Assembly: GCA_918262735.1 (NCBI GenBank)
Contig: CAKJYJ010000002.1
Coordinates: 80,008 to 144,007, forward strand
Direction of reading: 5' to 3'
DNA: 64,000 bases
Origin: Clostridiales bacterium
GTDB taxonomy: Bacteria > Bacillota > Clostridia > Christensenellales > UBA1242
Shown: piece after piece, positions 9,985 to 19,578 of the stretch
Position numbering within the stretch: position 1 is the stretch's first letter
How the letters are laid out: the number at the start of each line of letters is the position of its first letter
Translations under genes and position numbers: made by a program
Notes under the pieces: generated by a model
Told to the model about the DNA's origin: nothing
Database searches by the model: none
The model's input: the letters and a program-made list of their open reading frames with translations, nothing else

Positions 9985-9996
9985 TAATTAAGTGTT

Positions 9997-10025
9997 TAAA
10001 GCCTCATGAAAACATGGGGCTTTTT
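9997..10025 (+). terminator. Rho-independent terminator after the lipoprotein gene
   Basis: Stem AAAGCCtCATG / CATGgGGCTTT with an AAAA loop and a T tail. Confidence 0.85.
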
Positions 10026-10049
10026 AATGTTGTGGGAGAAAATTGTATA

Positions 10050-10079
10050 TTGACATAAAAATTATATTGATGATATAAT
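10050..10079 (+). promoter_or_regulatory. Consensus sigma-A promoter
   Basis: Perfect TTGACA and TATAAT boxes with an 18-base spacer, 25 bases before the coiled-coil gene. Confidence 0.8.
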
Positions 10080-10103
10080 AGTGTGGACAAATAGGAGAAA
10101 ATA

Positions 10104-11237
10104 ATGAATAAAAATATTTATGTTGAATATGCACAAAGAGCCAGGGCGATTAAGATTAATAAAATAGATTATAACCTTGAGCAAACAAGAAACATAAAAG
10201 TATTGTTTGATGATTATAAAAAATATCTGGTTAAATATTTGAAAGAGTTAAAAACAAAAGCTTATGACATTGAGGGTGTTCGTCAAAACTTAAAGTTGGA
10301 TGCACAAATGATATATAGAGATTTAGTTAACGCAGGCAACAATTTTGATTTTTATGAAACGTACGATGCAGCTAGCAGTCTTCACAATGCCGAGGCAATT
10401 TGCAAAAGAAATAAAAACGACTTTTGGGCAAGCAAGTATGATGACGTTGACCGAAAATACAAATGCTATGTAAGAATTGACGCTGGATTTGGCCCAGGGT
10501 ATGGATTTGAAAACATTAACACAACCTTGGCACACCTGGCAGAGGTTGACAAACAAAATGAAGAAATAAGAAAAAAAATTGAAGAAAGTGAAACCCAGAT
10601 TGAAAAAATAAAAGAAGAACAGGCTAAACTTAAAAAACAAAGAACATTAGGTGTATTCGTAAAAAAATCTGCCAAGGAAAGAATACGAGAATTGGATCAA
10701 TGCATTCGCGACGCCCAACCGTTTATTAGGTGGAATAAAGCTCAACTTACAGATGATGAGAATTGTAATTATTTGGCAGATCTGAAAGCTGCTATAGATT
10801 TTTATAATAGTTTAAGCGAACAGGGCAAACAAAAACTAAATGAAATGATGTTAAAATGCAATAAGGCAGACGGGGAATTACAGGTAAAACAACTAAAAAT
10901 GAATCAAGAAATAAATAATATTATAATTGGAAATTCTCCAGAAACATTTATTAATTTTATTAAAAATAGTCCAAAGAGCGCTGAATATAAGCAATATATA
11001 AAAGATTTTTCAAAATACTTATCAGAAAACAAAATATCATTAAGACTTGCAAATGGAAATTATTTTGATGTTTTCTCATTTGTTGACTTTGGAAGATATA
11101 AAAAAGAAGCAAAGTATTTGTTAGAACTTATTGATTTAAAAAAACAGAAAAGACAAGAAAAACAGGAAGAGAGTGATGGAGGCCGTCTTTTAGGAGCATG
11201 GGTTCATGCACCACACAAGATTGAATATATAGGGTAG
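10104..11237 (+). CDS. Coiled-coil protein of unknown function
   Basis: I do not recognise this 377-aa soluble protein. It is rich in Lys, Glu and Asn, with no signal peptide or membrane span. Residues about 145-190 form a clear heptad coiled coil (KIEESETQIEKIKEEQAKL), and a second charged helix lies near the C-terminus. The last residues break into a short glycine-rich tail (GGRLLGAWVHAPHK). AGGAGA precedes the ATG. It is monocistronic, with a consensus promoter and its own terminator. It sits between two secreted repeat proteins but shares nothing obvious with them. Confidence 0.7.
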   Translation: MNKNIYVEYAQRARAIKINKIDYNLEQTRNIKVLFDDYKKYLVKYLKELKTKAYDIEGVRQNLKLDAQMIYRDLVNAGNNFDFYETYDAASSLHNAEAICKRNKNDFWASKYDDVDRKYKCYVRIDAGFGPGYGFENINTTLAHLAEVDKQNEEIRKKIEESETQIEKIKEEQAKLKKQRTLGVFVKKSAKERIRELDQCIRDAQPFIRWNKAQLTDDENCNYLADLKAAIDFYNSLSEQGKQKLNEMMLKCNKADGELQVKQLKMNQEINNIIIGNSPETFINFIKNSPKSAEYKQYIKDFSKYLSENKISLRLANGNYFDVFSFVDFGRYKKEAKYLLELIDLKKQKRQEKQEESDGGRLLGAWVHAPHKIEYIG

Positions 11238-11277
11238 GCATCCGTATAATCCAATATTTTATGTTATTAGAATAGTA

Positions 11278-11308
11278 TAAAAACGACTTTAATTAGTCGT
11301 TTTTTTTG
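11278..11308 (+). terminator. Rho-independent terminator
   Basis: Stem AAAACGACT / AGTCGTTTT with a TTAATT loop and T8 tail. Confidence 0.88.
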
Positions 11309-11373
11309 CATACAAGAACATTAAGAGCAAATATTTTTATATATTTCAAAAATATATAAAATTCAAAAAACAG

Positions 11374-11402
11374 TTGTTATTATTAAAAAATACAGTTATA
11401 AT
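11374..11402 (+). promoter_or_regulatory. Sigma-A promoter of the GLUG-repeat protein gene
   Basis: TTGTTA, 17 bases, TATAAT; the same boxes and spacing as the promoter at 6200-6228. Confidence 0.7.
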
Positions 11403-11448
11403 AACAATATAATTAGTGGTTTCTGCAAATTATAAAAGGGGGTGCGTT

Positions 11449-13140
11449 ATGTATAGTCTAAACAAAAAAAACAGCATACATATATTGACGCTTGTCAGCA
11501 TCTTCATTTTTATTTTATTAAGCACCTGTCAGTTTTTTGTTGGTGTTGGAACAAGGGCTGTTAGCACATTTACGCCAGCTGGAGGCTCAGGGACAAGTGC
11601 TAGCCCATATTTAATTGCAAACCAAACACAATTAAACAGCCTTGCGGGGTATGTTAATTCCGGTGGTAGCACAAGCGGAAAATATTATAAACTAACAGAG
11701 AATATAACCTTGTCGGGTAATCACACACCGATAGGGAATAGTTCATATAAATTCCAGGGTAATTTTGATGGTGATGGGCATAGTATAGATTCTCTTAACA
11801 TTACTGGAACAGCGAGCACAACCTTAGGTTTTTTTGGCTATATTAACGGAGCAACAATAAAAAACGTGTACCTAAAAAGCGGAACAATTAGTAACACATA
11901 TGATTCTGGTGCACTTGTTGGTAGTGCAACGGGAAGCATCACCATAGAGAACTGTAGAAACTATGGAGTAACTGTAAGATATCCATCTAGTGGCACGGGC
12001 ACTGGACAGATGGGGCTTGGCGGACTTATTGGTTGGGCAAATACCGCCACTGGCACAATATCCTCTTGTTGCAACTTGGCTACCGTACAGAACTATGCAA
12101 TAAACCCATATGCTGGCGGTATTGTTGGGAAATATGGTGGAAGTATAACAAAATGCTATAATAAGGGAAAGGTTTATTCTGGAAGCTCGTCAACATCAGC
12201 AACTTCATATGGAGGGGGAATTTGTGGATATACTTCTGGAGCAATAACCGATTGTTTTAACGCTGCCAGTGTTGATGCTTATGCATTATCAGTAGAGTCT
12301 GATGGGGCATCAGGAACGAATTACACATTAAAAAAGACAACAATACCAGCATACGCTGGTGGAATATGTGGCGGTGGAGCTAGTTCTATTTCTAGATGCT
12401 ATAACACCGGATCCATTTATGGTGGTGGTTTACAATATAAATATACACTTGACTATTACCTTAGCGAAAAAACTTATACGACGGTCGGCGGAGGTAATGC
12501 CACCGCATCTGCCACACTGAATCATAAGGACTATATAAAAGGAACGATTTCTGTCCCAAATGAAATATATTATGATGATATACAATATATTACATCCGGA
12601 ACAAATTGTTTTGGAACAAAAAAATATGACGGTTCCGCAAGGTATTGTTCAGTTAACCTCACGTCTTCATACTATGGTCCAGGAGTTAGTGGGTATTCAT
12701 CCATTGGAGATCCGTTTGGCTATGGGACTAAAGACGGAACATTTGGTTTTACTAAAAGCACCACTTCGGAATTTGAAGATGTAAAGGACGGGAATACTAA
12801 CGGGATTGTTGCAAGGGTAACAGGAACATATTCCGTAAGAGGATATGGATTCACATGGAATTATTATAGTAATTATAAAGTCCATATAAAATATTCGTAT
12901 ACTGGTGTTAAAATTTGGACCACATATGACTATAAGAGTAGTTACACGGGTTCTGCAGTGTCCAAAACGGTTGATATTTTTAATTGTTCATTATCAAAAA
13001 AGGGTTATTCAACAATTGTGACTGATTCAGATTTAAAAAAGAAAGACTTGGGTTCTGCCTGGGCAGTGTCATCAAAAATAAATGACGGATTCCCACATCT
13101 TAAAAGTATGTACTGGGAAGATAATGCGGTTAAACCATAG
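11449..13140 (+). CDS. Secreted GLUG-motif repeat protein
   Basis: This exported protein has an N-terminal hydrophobic segment (ILTLVSIFIFILLSTC) acting as signal peptide or anchor. The body consists of GLUG-type repeats as in IgA peptidase and adhesin stalks: ASPYLIANQTQLNSLAGYVN opens the module, then LGFFGYINGATIKNVYLKSG, GALVGSATGSITIENCRN and AGGICGGGASSISRCYNTGS. These repeats fold as beta-solenoids in characterised relatives. I chose ATG 11449, not the GTG at 11416, because a GGGGG ribosome site lies eight bases before it and the hydrophobic segment then sits at the N-terminus. No protease motif is seen. A surface or adhesion role is inferred. The next gene belongs to a different cassette. 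Confidence 0.8.
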   Translation: MYSLNKKNSIHILTLVSIFIFILLSTCQFFVGVGTRAVSTFTPAGGSGTSASPYLIANQTQLNSLAGYVNSGGSTSGKYYKLTENITLSGNHTPIGNSSYKFQGNFDGDGHSIDSLNITGTASTTLGFFGYINGATIKNVYLKSGTISNTYDSGALVGSATGSITIENCRNYGVTVRYPSSGTGTGQMGLGGLIGWANTATGTISSCCNLATVQNYAINPYAGGIVGKYGGSITKCYNKGKVYSGSSSTSATSYGGGICGYTSGAITDCFNAASVDAYALSVESDGASGTNYTLKKTTIPAYAGGICGGGASSISRCYNTGSIYGGGLQYKYTLDYYLSEKTYTTVGGGNATASATLNHKDYIKGTISVPNEIYYDDIQYITSGTNCFGTKKYDGSARYCSVNLTSSYYGPGVSGYSSIGDPFGYGTKDGTFGFTKSTTSEFEDVKDGNTNGIVARVTGTYSVRGYGFTWNYYSNYKVHIKYSYTGVKIWTTYDYKSSYTGSAVSKTVDIFNCSLSKKGYSTIVTDSDLKKKDLGSAWAVSSKINDGFPHLKSMYWEDNAVKP

Positions 13141-13201
13141 CTTAAGTATTTATTGGATACATTTTTTATAAAATAAGTAGGTAATTGGGGAGTGTGATAT
13201 A

Positions 13202-14083
13202 ATGGATTTTATAGTAAATAAGTCGATGGATCTAAACGAATTTGATCAAGAAAAACTAAACGCGCTTATTGGTGATATTATTAAACTTGATGATAAGTTT
13301 TCTTCTGAAGGGTTCAATATAAGTTCATGGTACGGGAATTTCAAGAAGAACAGGTTTTACGATAAATTAGAAAAGCTAAATCGGGGGTATCATTATAAAC
13401 CTATTCTTCCCAAAAAATATGATAGAAAGTTCCCATCGTTTTTGGTTTGGGAAATATACACCGTTATTAACACTCTTAATTTCAAAAAAGGAGATGTTGT
13501 TTTAGATATTGGCGGTGCTTGTTCGTTGTTTTCATTTTTTCTTGAATCAAAAGGGGTAAAGGTAATTGCAATAGATATAAATAAAGAAATTGTTGATGAA
13601 GCTAATAGGATTGCTCGGGCACTTAACTTAAATTATTTGGCAATACATAGTGATGCAGAGGAATTTGTTAACAATAGTGATATAAAATTTGATTATATTA
13701 CGTCTATATGTGTTTTTGAGCATATTGAGTCAGAAAAAAGGAAAAGAATAGTAAAAAATTTACATAAATTATTAAAACCAGATGGAAAAATAGCTCTTAC
13801 TTTTGATTATCGTAACCCTTCGAAATTCGTTAAAATCAACAATCCTGACGATGTTTTGAGTGAACTGGCTTGTTCTGAGTACTTAAAACCATATGGGAAT
13901 CAAACCTTTATTGATAATAACAAGAATTATCTAGTGCATGGCTTTTTCCATTATAAATTTTTTATTAGATATAAGATTAGGTCAATAAAAAAAGGAAATT
14001 TCAGGAGGTGTGATTTTTTTAAAGTTAAATTTAAGAATGATTATACTTTCGGCTCCTTATTTTTAGAATTAAAAAGGAATTAA
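13202..14083 (+). CDS. Class I SAM-dependent methyltransferase
   Basis: This 293-aa cytosolic methyltransferase has the Rossmann-fold motif I VVLDIGGACSLFSFFLE near residue 99 and the acidic motif II residue in VIAIDINKEIVDEA. CVFEHIESEKRKRIVKNLHKLL and LKPDGKIALTFDYR match the post-motif helices of UbiE/class I enzymes. The acceptor is unknown. It begins a six-gene run (to 18795) whose members overlap or nearly touch, so it is probably modifying a sugar or lipid-linked intermediate. GGGGAG lies upstream of the ATG. Confidence 0.85.
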   Translation: MDFIVNKSMDLNEFDQEKLNALIGDIIKLDDKFSSEGFNISSWYGNFKKNRFYDKLEKLNRGYHYKPILPKKYDRKFPSFLVWEIYTVINTLNFKKGDVVLDIGGACSLFSFFLESKGVKVIAIDINKEIVDEANRIARALNLNYLAIHSDAEEFVNNSDIKFDYITSICVFEHIESEKRKRIVKNLHKLLKPDGKIALTFDYRNPSKFVKINNPDDVLSELACSEYLKPYGNQTFIDNNKNYLVHGFFHYKFFIRYKIRSIKKGNFRRCDFFKVKFKNDYTFGSLFLELKRN

Positions 14084-14086
14084 AAT

Positions 14087-15592
14087 ATGCAATATTTTAT
14101 AATTGATGGTAACGATTCTTTACAGGACGTTATTAATTATTTAATAGAAACGTCTGGATTACCAAGTATTCATCAAAGAATGAACATGTATCCTGCAGAT
14201 AATTCAAATAATAGTTTTCAAATTCAATTTGTGGATAATTGTATTTTTTTTCAAGAATCAGAGCAAACAAAATTTATTAGTATAAAAAATAAAAATCTAA
14301 AGTCGTTTTTAAGATTTATTTCTCGTATCTGTGAGTCGTTTTTTATTAATAAAATTGAATTACTGCAATTTTGTAGTTGTAGTATTTTGTTTGACACATA
14401 TCACGGGAATCTTATAGCAACAGAGGATATGGATGTTGTAAATAGGATTAAAGAAAGATTTAACTTTCAATATTATGAAAATATTAACGAACATAAAGCG
14501 AAAATATACGATAGTGCAGAAAAAATATTTGATACGTTGGGGAATCTGAATGGCAAGATTAAGGATTATGCAATAAAAACAGGATTAGATATTCGTTCGG
14601 CGAGCCCGTCTGTTAGGATAAGATTATCTAACTTATCAAATGATTATTCCTTTTTAGAAAAATATTTTAAATTGGTGACCCAAAACGATCTTTTAAGTTT
14701 AGAATCCAAAAGGAATGTAAACACATTATTTAAGCCAATGAGTATTATTATTCCAATTTTTAACCAAGATGTTACATCGACATTGCTTTCAATACAAGGG
14801 CAACATTTGTCAATGGAAGAAAAAACTAAAATACAAGTGATATTGGTTAATGATGGATCAAAACTAGATGTTGAGTCGCAAATTATGAAGATTAAGGATA
14901 GTTTGGATTTTCATATTGATTATGTTTCATTCTCCGCCAATCAAGGATTATCAAATGCCAGAAATGTCGGATTTTCATTAGCTAAATATGATATTATTCT
15001 ATTTTTGGATTCGGATATAGTACTGAGCAAAGATTACCTAATTGACATTAATACTAGATTGCAAGTTATTCCTAACGGGTTATTTGTTGCTATGAGGAAA
15101 AACATAGATAAAGACGATCCTATTCTTAATACTAAAAATCTATTAAATGGTATAGAAAGATGCAATAATTTTGATGACAGTAGAATAATTACGAAGAGAA
15201 AAGATTATCACATAGGGTGGGATAGTGCATATGGAGATGAAAATGTAATGATCCTTGATGATACAAATTATTTTAAACAGCTGGGTTTTGGTTCAAAAAT
15301 TGGGATATATGATTTACCCGCCGTTGTTGCCGGGCACAATATGGCCGTGTCAAGGCAATTTATAAAAAAACAACCCGTTTTTTCAACCAGGTTTAAAGGT
15401 TGGGGAATGGAAGATACATATTTTGCATCTTCAATAATAGCTAATGGGTGCTTCGTAATTCCATTATTATCATCGTGTGTATATCATATAAATCATCCGC
15501 CAAGAAGTGGTAATATGGAACAAAAAATAATTGAGGCAAAAAAGAACTATTATTTATATAACGAAATGTTAGATGAAAAGTGGGAAGAGTAA
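14087..15592 (+). CDS. Family 2 glycosyltransferase with an N-terminal extension
   Basis: This 501-aa protein has a GT-A transferase in its C-terminal half. MSIIIPIFNQD starts the domain near residue 217. VILVNDGSK carries the nucleotide-binding Asp, NQGLSNARNVGF follows, and the metal-binding DxD is LFLDSDIVLS near 308. GWGMEDTYFASSI near 438 is the galactosyltransferase-like acceptor motif. The first 200 residues have no domain I recognise. No membrane spans are seen, so it is likely cytoplasmic or peripheral. It starts three bases after the methyltransferase stop and its stop overlaps the next ATG (TAATG). Confidence 0.87.
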   Translation: MQYFIIDGNDSLQDVINYLIETSGLPSIHQRMNMYPADNSNNSFQIQFVDNCIFFQESEQTKFISIKNKNLKSFLRFISRICESFFINKIELLQFCSCSILFDTYHGNLIATEDMDVVNRIKERFNFQYYENINEHKAKIYDSAEKIFDTLGNLNGKIKDYAIKTGLDIRSASPSVRIRLSNLSNDYSFLEKYFKLVTQNDLLSLESKRNVNTLFKPMSIIIPIFNQDVTSTLLSIQGQHLSMEEKTKIQVILVNDGSKLDVESQIMKIKDSLDFHIDYVSFSANQGLSNARNVGFSLAKYDIILFLDSDIVLSKDYLIDINTRLQVIPNGLFVAMRKNIDKDDPILNTKNLLNGIERCNNFDDSRIITKRKDYHIGWDSAYGDENVMILDDTNYFKQLGFGSKIGIYDLPAVVAGHNMAVSRQFIKKQPVFSTRFKGWGMEDTYFASSIIANGCFVIPLLSSCVYHINHPPRSGNMEQKIIEAKKNYYLYNEMLDEKWEE

Positions 15593-16368
15593 TGGGAAGA
15601 TGGGTTTTATTTGATATTGATGAGACTATTATTTATGAGGATAAATATCCAATTAATTTTAACGAAATACATAATAAGATTAAAGTATTAAAAAATATGG
15701 GGGTTAAATTTGGGATTTGCACAAATAGGAGTTTTAATAGAGCCACAATTAGGATTGCAAAAAGATACAATGCAGATGAAATAATTATAACAGAAGGGGG
15801 TTGTTGTGTTTATAAGCGCCGGTTTTGGGGTCATAAGCTTATATGTAAAAGCAACACGTTTACTTCTGAAATAAAAAAGCATATTAAATTGAAAATTTTT
15901 GATTTTTTGTTTGATACAAACAATAACTATGCTACAATAATAAAGAAGCGATCAGTGGAGAAAAACACTTTTTATTTTAGTAGACACCGAATCGCAACAC
16001 AAACCGTTACTCTTAACAATAATTATATAAACAAAATTAATGATTTGTGCCTAAGTTTAAGGGATGATGAAATATTAAATTATTATAATATTGAAAGGGA
16101 TTTGAAACATAAAAACAGAATTAATATTTTTCCAAACACAATGAACAAGTTTTTACGAATGCAATCTTTATTTGATGATGGGGAGATTATTTTTGTAACG
16201 GATTTTGAGAATTGGGTACCTCCATGCAAAAAGAATTTGCGAATTGTTAGTGTTGGTAAAAATAAAAATTTTAATGATCTCTGTGATAATGTTTTTATGT
16301 CTAAAAGTAACGGCTTAAATGATGTTTTAGATTATATATTAAAAGGAGAAAAAAATGAAAGAATATGA
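15592..16368 (+). CDS. HAD-superfamily hydrolase
   Basis: The start is LFDIDETI, giving the HAD nucleophile and acid/base pair D-x-D at residues 8 and 10 when ATG 15592 is used. Motif II-like FGICTNRS follows (Thr/Ser after the second strand). The C-terminal region IIFVTDFENWVPPCKK may hold the last acidic motif. It is probably a sugar- or nucleotide-phosphate phosphatase serving the neighbouring transferases; this is inference from context. The ORF-track start at 15580 (GTG) lies inside the preceding gene. The ATG overlapping the upstream stop (TAATG) is the better choice and implies translational coupling. Confidence 0.75.
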   Translation: MGRWVLFDIDETIIYEDKYPINFNEIHNKIKVLKNMGVKFGICTNRSFNRATIRIAKRYNADEIIITEGGCCVYKRRFWGHKLICKSNTFTSEIKKHIKLKIFDFLFDTNNNYATIIKKRSVEKNTFYFSRHRIATQTVTLNNNYINKINDLCLSLRDDEILNYYNIERDLKHKNRINIFPNTMNKFLRMQSLFDDGEIIFVTDFENWVPPCKKNLRIVSVGKNKNFNDLCDNVFMSKSNGLNDVLDYILKGEKNERI

Positions 16369-16819
16369 AGAATTATCAGAAAATTGTAAAATTAGATGGG
16401 ATGAAAACTTTGTTTTAGAAAAACAAAGATACACCCAAGTAAGTGGATATGTTTATAACGATAACAATCAGTTGTTAGTTGTTAAAAACGGAAAATCTTG
16501 GACAATACCTGGGGGGCATCCGGAAGCTGGAGAAACTCCACTGTTCACTCTTGAACGAGAAATAATGGAAGAGGCATGTGTTACTATAAAAGATGTTAAA
16601 TTTATTGGGGCGGTCGAGGTTGTTGAGAATGGTGAAACATACTATCAATTAAGGTATACCGCAAAGGCAGACAAGGTTTTAGAGTTTAAAAAAGAATGGG
16701 AAACTGACGAGAGGGCGTTTGTTGATTTGGAGCATTTAGCAGAATATATAAAGTGGGCTAATGGTAAAACATTTAGCGAACAAATATGTACTTCAAAAAA
16801 AGTATGGAACATTAAATAG
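16355..16819 (+). CDS. NUDIX hydrolase
   Basis: This 154-aa enzyme hydrolyses a nucleoside diphosphate linked to another moiety. The Nudix box G-x5-E-x7-R-E-x2-E-E is complete in GHPEAGETPLFTLEREIMEEA (residues about 54-74). Substrate may be a nucleotide sugar, given the transferases around it, or an oxidised nucleotide; sequence cannot decide. AAAGGAG precedes the ATG, which overlaps the HAD gene by 14 bases. Confidence 0.88.
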   Translation: MKEYEELSENCKIRWDENFVLEKQRYTQVSGYVYNDNNQLLVVKNGKSWTIPGGHPEAGETPLFTLEREIMEEACVTIKDVKFIGAVEVVENGETYYQLRYTAKADKVLEFKKEWETDERAFVDLEHLAEYIKWANGKTFSEQICTSKKVWNIK

Positions 16820-16820
16820 T

Positions 16821-17945
16821 ATGAAAATATTAATTTATCAGCCACGGGTTTCTTATTATACTGGTGGTGGAGAAGTGTATCCATTACAAACTGCAAAGTT
16901 TTTTGCGGAATTGGGCCATGATGTCACAGTATTAACAACAAAAGCAAAATATATTAAATTTTCCGATTATTTTTTAAAATTTATTGAGAATAATCCAACA
17001 GTAAAAATTGAATATATTGTTCTGGACAATAATTATAAATTCATTTACGATACTCCTGCTGGTGTTGATTGGGAAAGATGGGATTTAGAGTCTCTTTACA
17101 TTGCTCGCGAAGCATATTCTTTTTTGTTGAAACATCAATATGATATTGTAACATGTCATTGTGTTATTGACACATTGGCAGTTCCTTTTTGCCAAAAGCA
17201 TATTTTACACTTACACGGTAGCCCGTCGGAGTTGAATTATATATGCAAGTTGGTGTTAAAAAAAGAAAAAAATATTTTAGCGGTTTCAAAGAATGTGGCA
17301 AACAAATGGCGATTATTAGGTATAGATACAAATATGAGGGTTAGCACAAACGCTATAGATGATAAGTTTTTCTTTCCTGCTGAAAATGTTAAAGGGAATG
17401 ACCTTTTATTCGTTGGTAGATTAATACCAATTAAGGGAGTGGATTATATTATAGAGGCTTTGAATATATTAAAACAAAAATATAGTTTAGCCCTTAATTT
17501 AAAAGTAATAGGTACTGGACCAATAATCGACGAACTTAAAAGTTTGGCCAAAAAATTAAATTTGGAAAGCCAGGTTATTTTTTATGGATTGGTTTCTAAT
17601 GAGTTTTTAATTAGTTCATATCAGAGTGCAAAAATTGCCGTGTTGCCTTCTTATGAAAAAGAGGGGATAATGTCTACGCTTCTTGAAGCTGCGGCTTGTA
17701 AGACTCCAGCAATCACTACAAGGGGGACAAGCATGGAGGAATTTGCACAGGATAATAAAAATGCCATACTTGTTGAGCCTAAAGATTCTGCCGACTTGGC
17801 TGAAAAAATATATCGATTATATACAGACAAACGACTATACAATCAGATTCAAAGAAATGCATATAATGAAGTAAAATTACATTACACCTGGAAGAAAAAA
17901 GCGCAGGAGTTAATTAAGTATTATTCAGAGGATGTTAATGAATAG
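16821..17945 (+). CDS. Family 4 glycosyltransferase (GT-B)
   Basis: This retaining GT-B transferase begins MKILIYQPRVSYYTGGGEVYPLQTA, with the glycine-rich acceptor loop. C-terminal donor-domain motifs are LLFVGRLIPIKGVDYIIEAL and the E-x7-E region LPSYEKEGIMSTLLEAAACK, typical of GT4. The ORF-track start at 16761 reads through the end of the NUDIX gene; ATG 16821, one base after the NUDIX stop, gives the family N-terminus. It likely adds a hexose to the product of this cassette. Its 3' end overlaps the HprK-like gene by 14 bases. Confidence 0.88.
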   Translation: MKILIYQPRVSYYTGGGEVYPLQTAKFFAELGHDVTVLTTKAKYIKFSDYFLKFIENNPTVKIEYIVLDNNYKFIYDTPAGVDWERWDLESLYIAREAYSFLLKHQYDIVTCHCVIDTLAVPFCQKHILHLHGSPSELNYICKLVLKKEKNILAVSKNVANKWRLLGIDTNMRVSTNAIDDKFFFPAENVKGNDLLFVGRLIPIKGVDYIIEALNILKQKYSLALNLKVIGTGPIIDELKSLAKKLNLESQVIFYGLVSNEFLISSYQSAKIAVLPSYEKEGIMSTLLEAAACKTPAITTRGTSMEEFAQDNKNAILVEPKDSADLAEKIYRLYTDKRLYNQIQRNAYNEVKLHYTWKKKAQELIKYYSEDVNE

Positions 17946-18795
17946 TTTTTATATAAAATCTTCACGAGCAATAGTTAAAATTACAGCAGATAATAATGAG
18001 ATAAAAAAAATATTTAAAGATGATTTTTTATATGCATATATACCTTCTGTCGAGATTATTTTTGACCACCATTATCGGAAAATAAATGCGATTATTAATA
18101 TATCAAAAACAAACAAGAACAAAATAGATTTTAGGTTCCCTGTTATTGATTTTTATTATAAAACATTCAATTCAAAAGATATAATATCTTTAATTGAATA
18201 TGTTCTTGAAAGAGCAAGGCAGGAAATGGGCATAATATGCATACATGGTTCCGGAGCTATTGTTAATAACAAGGCTGTAATTTGTTGGGGACCAGCCACA
18301 GGAATGGGTAAAACTTCATTAGCAATCGGTTTCTCTCAAAATGGGAATGAGTTTTATTCAGATGAAAAAATTCTAATAGATTTGAAGAAAAGTATGGTTG
18401 TAGGAAGAATAAAATATCAATATCTTTCTAATGATTTTTGGAAAAGAGAGCATGGCTATGAAAAGTATTATCAACCAAAAAACTTGTCTAAAGATGATAA
18501 TTTTTTAATTAGATTATTTATTTATGGGATTGTATCTGAAAGTGAGTATATTTTAGATGTTTGGGATTCGACAAAGTTTTTTTGGCACATTTATGAAGAG
18601 TCTTGTAGAAAAATACGGGGAACATCTAGATTGTTTTTTAATTCTAGGTATTCGCCACCATCTCTTGATACTGAAGAATTGGCAAAAAAAAGGATCATAT
18701 GGTTGGTTAAGTTTACCAAGACGATCCCTTCTGTATATTATAGAGGAAATATTGAATCTGCGAAAATGGCATTGAGGACTTTTTTTGATGGTTGA
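17932..18795 (+). CDS. HprK-like P-loop kinase
   Basis: This 287-aa protein resembles the HPr kinase/phosphorylase fold. IICIHGSGAIVNNKAVICWG leads into the Walker A GPATGMGKTS near residue 120, and NEFYSDEKILID matches the following acidic strand. It is not the true HprK: the HPr-kinase signature helix region is absent and the N-terminal half is unrelated. Similar HprK-related kinases occur in glycan and peptide-modification clusters and may phosphorylate a small substrate or a protein Ser. Two ATGs are possible (17932, 17938), both overlapping the GT4 stop. It is the last gene of the cassette. Confidence 0.65.
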   Translation: MLMNSFYIKSSRAIVKITADNNEIKKIFKDDFLYAYIPSVEIIFDHHYRKINAIINISKTNKNKIDFRFPVIDFYYKTFNSKDIISLIEYVLERARQEMGIICIHGSGAIVNNKAVICWGPATGMGKTSLAIGFSQNGNEFYSDEKILIDLKKSMVVGRIKYQYLSNDFWKREHGYEKYYQPKNLSKDDNFLIRLFIYGIVSESEYILDVWDSTKFFWHIYEESCRKIRGTSRLFFNSRYSPPSLDTEELAKKRIIWLVKFTKTIPSVYYRGNIESAKMALRTFFDG

Positions 18796-18810
18796 TATAT
18801 ATAAAGAAGA

Positions 18811-19443
18811 TCACAACGTTTTTCCATCTATATCGCTATAAATTATTTGTTTATTTTTTAATATATATTTATCAAAGATACTTACAGCATCGGCGAACAC
18901 TTCAGCTTTTGTTTTGTTGCTAGTGTCAATTTTATAATAGTTTAGGTTTCTGCTTTTGGCATATTCTTCAAGATTATTCTTATGCCACTCAATTGGATGT
19001 TTTAGATCTGGATCTTCGGGATTTCTTTCATATATTCTATTATATCTTTCAATATCCGTTGCAGTTAAGTAAATACTGGCATCAAAAAATGCGCCATTCT
19101 TTACATATTCATCATATATTGCTTCGGTATCCGCTGAACCGGTAACGGCATACGATGTAAGTAGACCCCTGTCTAGAATAATGTTTTTATTTTTTTGATA
19201 TTTTTTTAGCCAAAGAATAGCATCATTATAAAACCTAGTAATTTTTTCAATTGATTTTGAAGCATATATTTCCTGTTCAGCCTTAAAAACATATTTCATT
19301 GCATCTTCATAAGAACAGTTATACTTATGTTTAAACATTAATATTATGGGCTTTTCAACGAATATGAAACCGTATTTTTCGCATAAACTTTTAGCAAGAG
19401 ATGTTTTACCTGTTCCGTCATATCCATCAATTGAAATTATCAT
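18811..19443 (-). CDS. dNMP/deoxynucleoside-kinase-like P-loop kinase
   Basis: This small kinase of the thymidylate-kinase type opens MIISIDGYDGTGKTSLAKSL (Walker A). IILDRGLLTSYAVTG is the D-R motif, and ERYNRIYERNPEDPDLKH resembles a lid with several arginines. It probably phosphorylates a nucleotide or nucleoside. It is shorter and more divergent than housekeeping Tmk, and the Asp-Arg-x-Leu motif alone does not fix the substrate. I moved the start to ATG 19443 because GGAGGAAT sits just before it; the longer ORF starts in AT-rich sequence. It is convergent with the glycosylation cassette. Confidence 0.75.
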   Translation of the reverse strand: MIISIDGYDGTGKTSLAKSLCEKYGFIFVEKPIILMFKHKYNCSYEDAMKYVFKAEQEIYASKSIEKITRFYNDAILWLKKYQKNKNIILDRGLLTSYAVTGSADTEAIYDEYVKNGAFFDASIYLTATDIERYNRIYERNPEDPDLKHPIEWHKNNLEEYAKSRNLNYYKIDTSNKTKAEVFADAVSIFDKYILKNKQIIYSDIDGKTL

Positions 19444-19578
19444 GATTCCTCCAATTGTTGTTATTATAATATAGTAATTGTGGGAAGTCAATATATAAAT
19501 AGGGATTTGTTTTTTATACTCATAGTTAAATTATATTAAGTTTTTCCAATTAGATAATATAAGAAAGGGAGTTTTATT

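Noticed and set aside
10323-10640. 105-aa and other minus-strand ORFs under the large plus-strand genes (also 8489-8770, 8193-8426)
   Set aside because: Shadows of well-supported coding frames, with Phe/Ile-rich low-complexity translations and no start signals.
17651-17842. ORFs in other frames of the GT4 gene (17651-17842, 17683-17874)
   Set aside because: The GT4 frame carries clear family motifs through this region; the others are antisense or shifted shadows.
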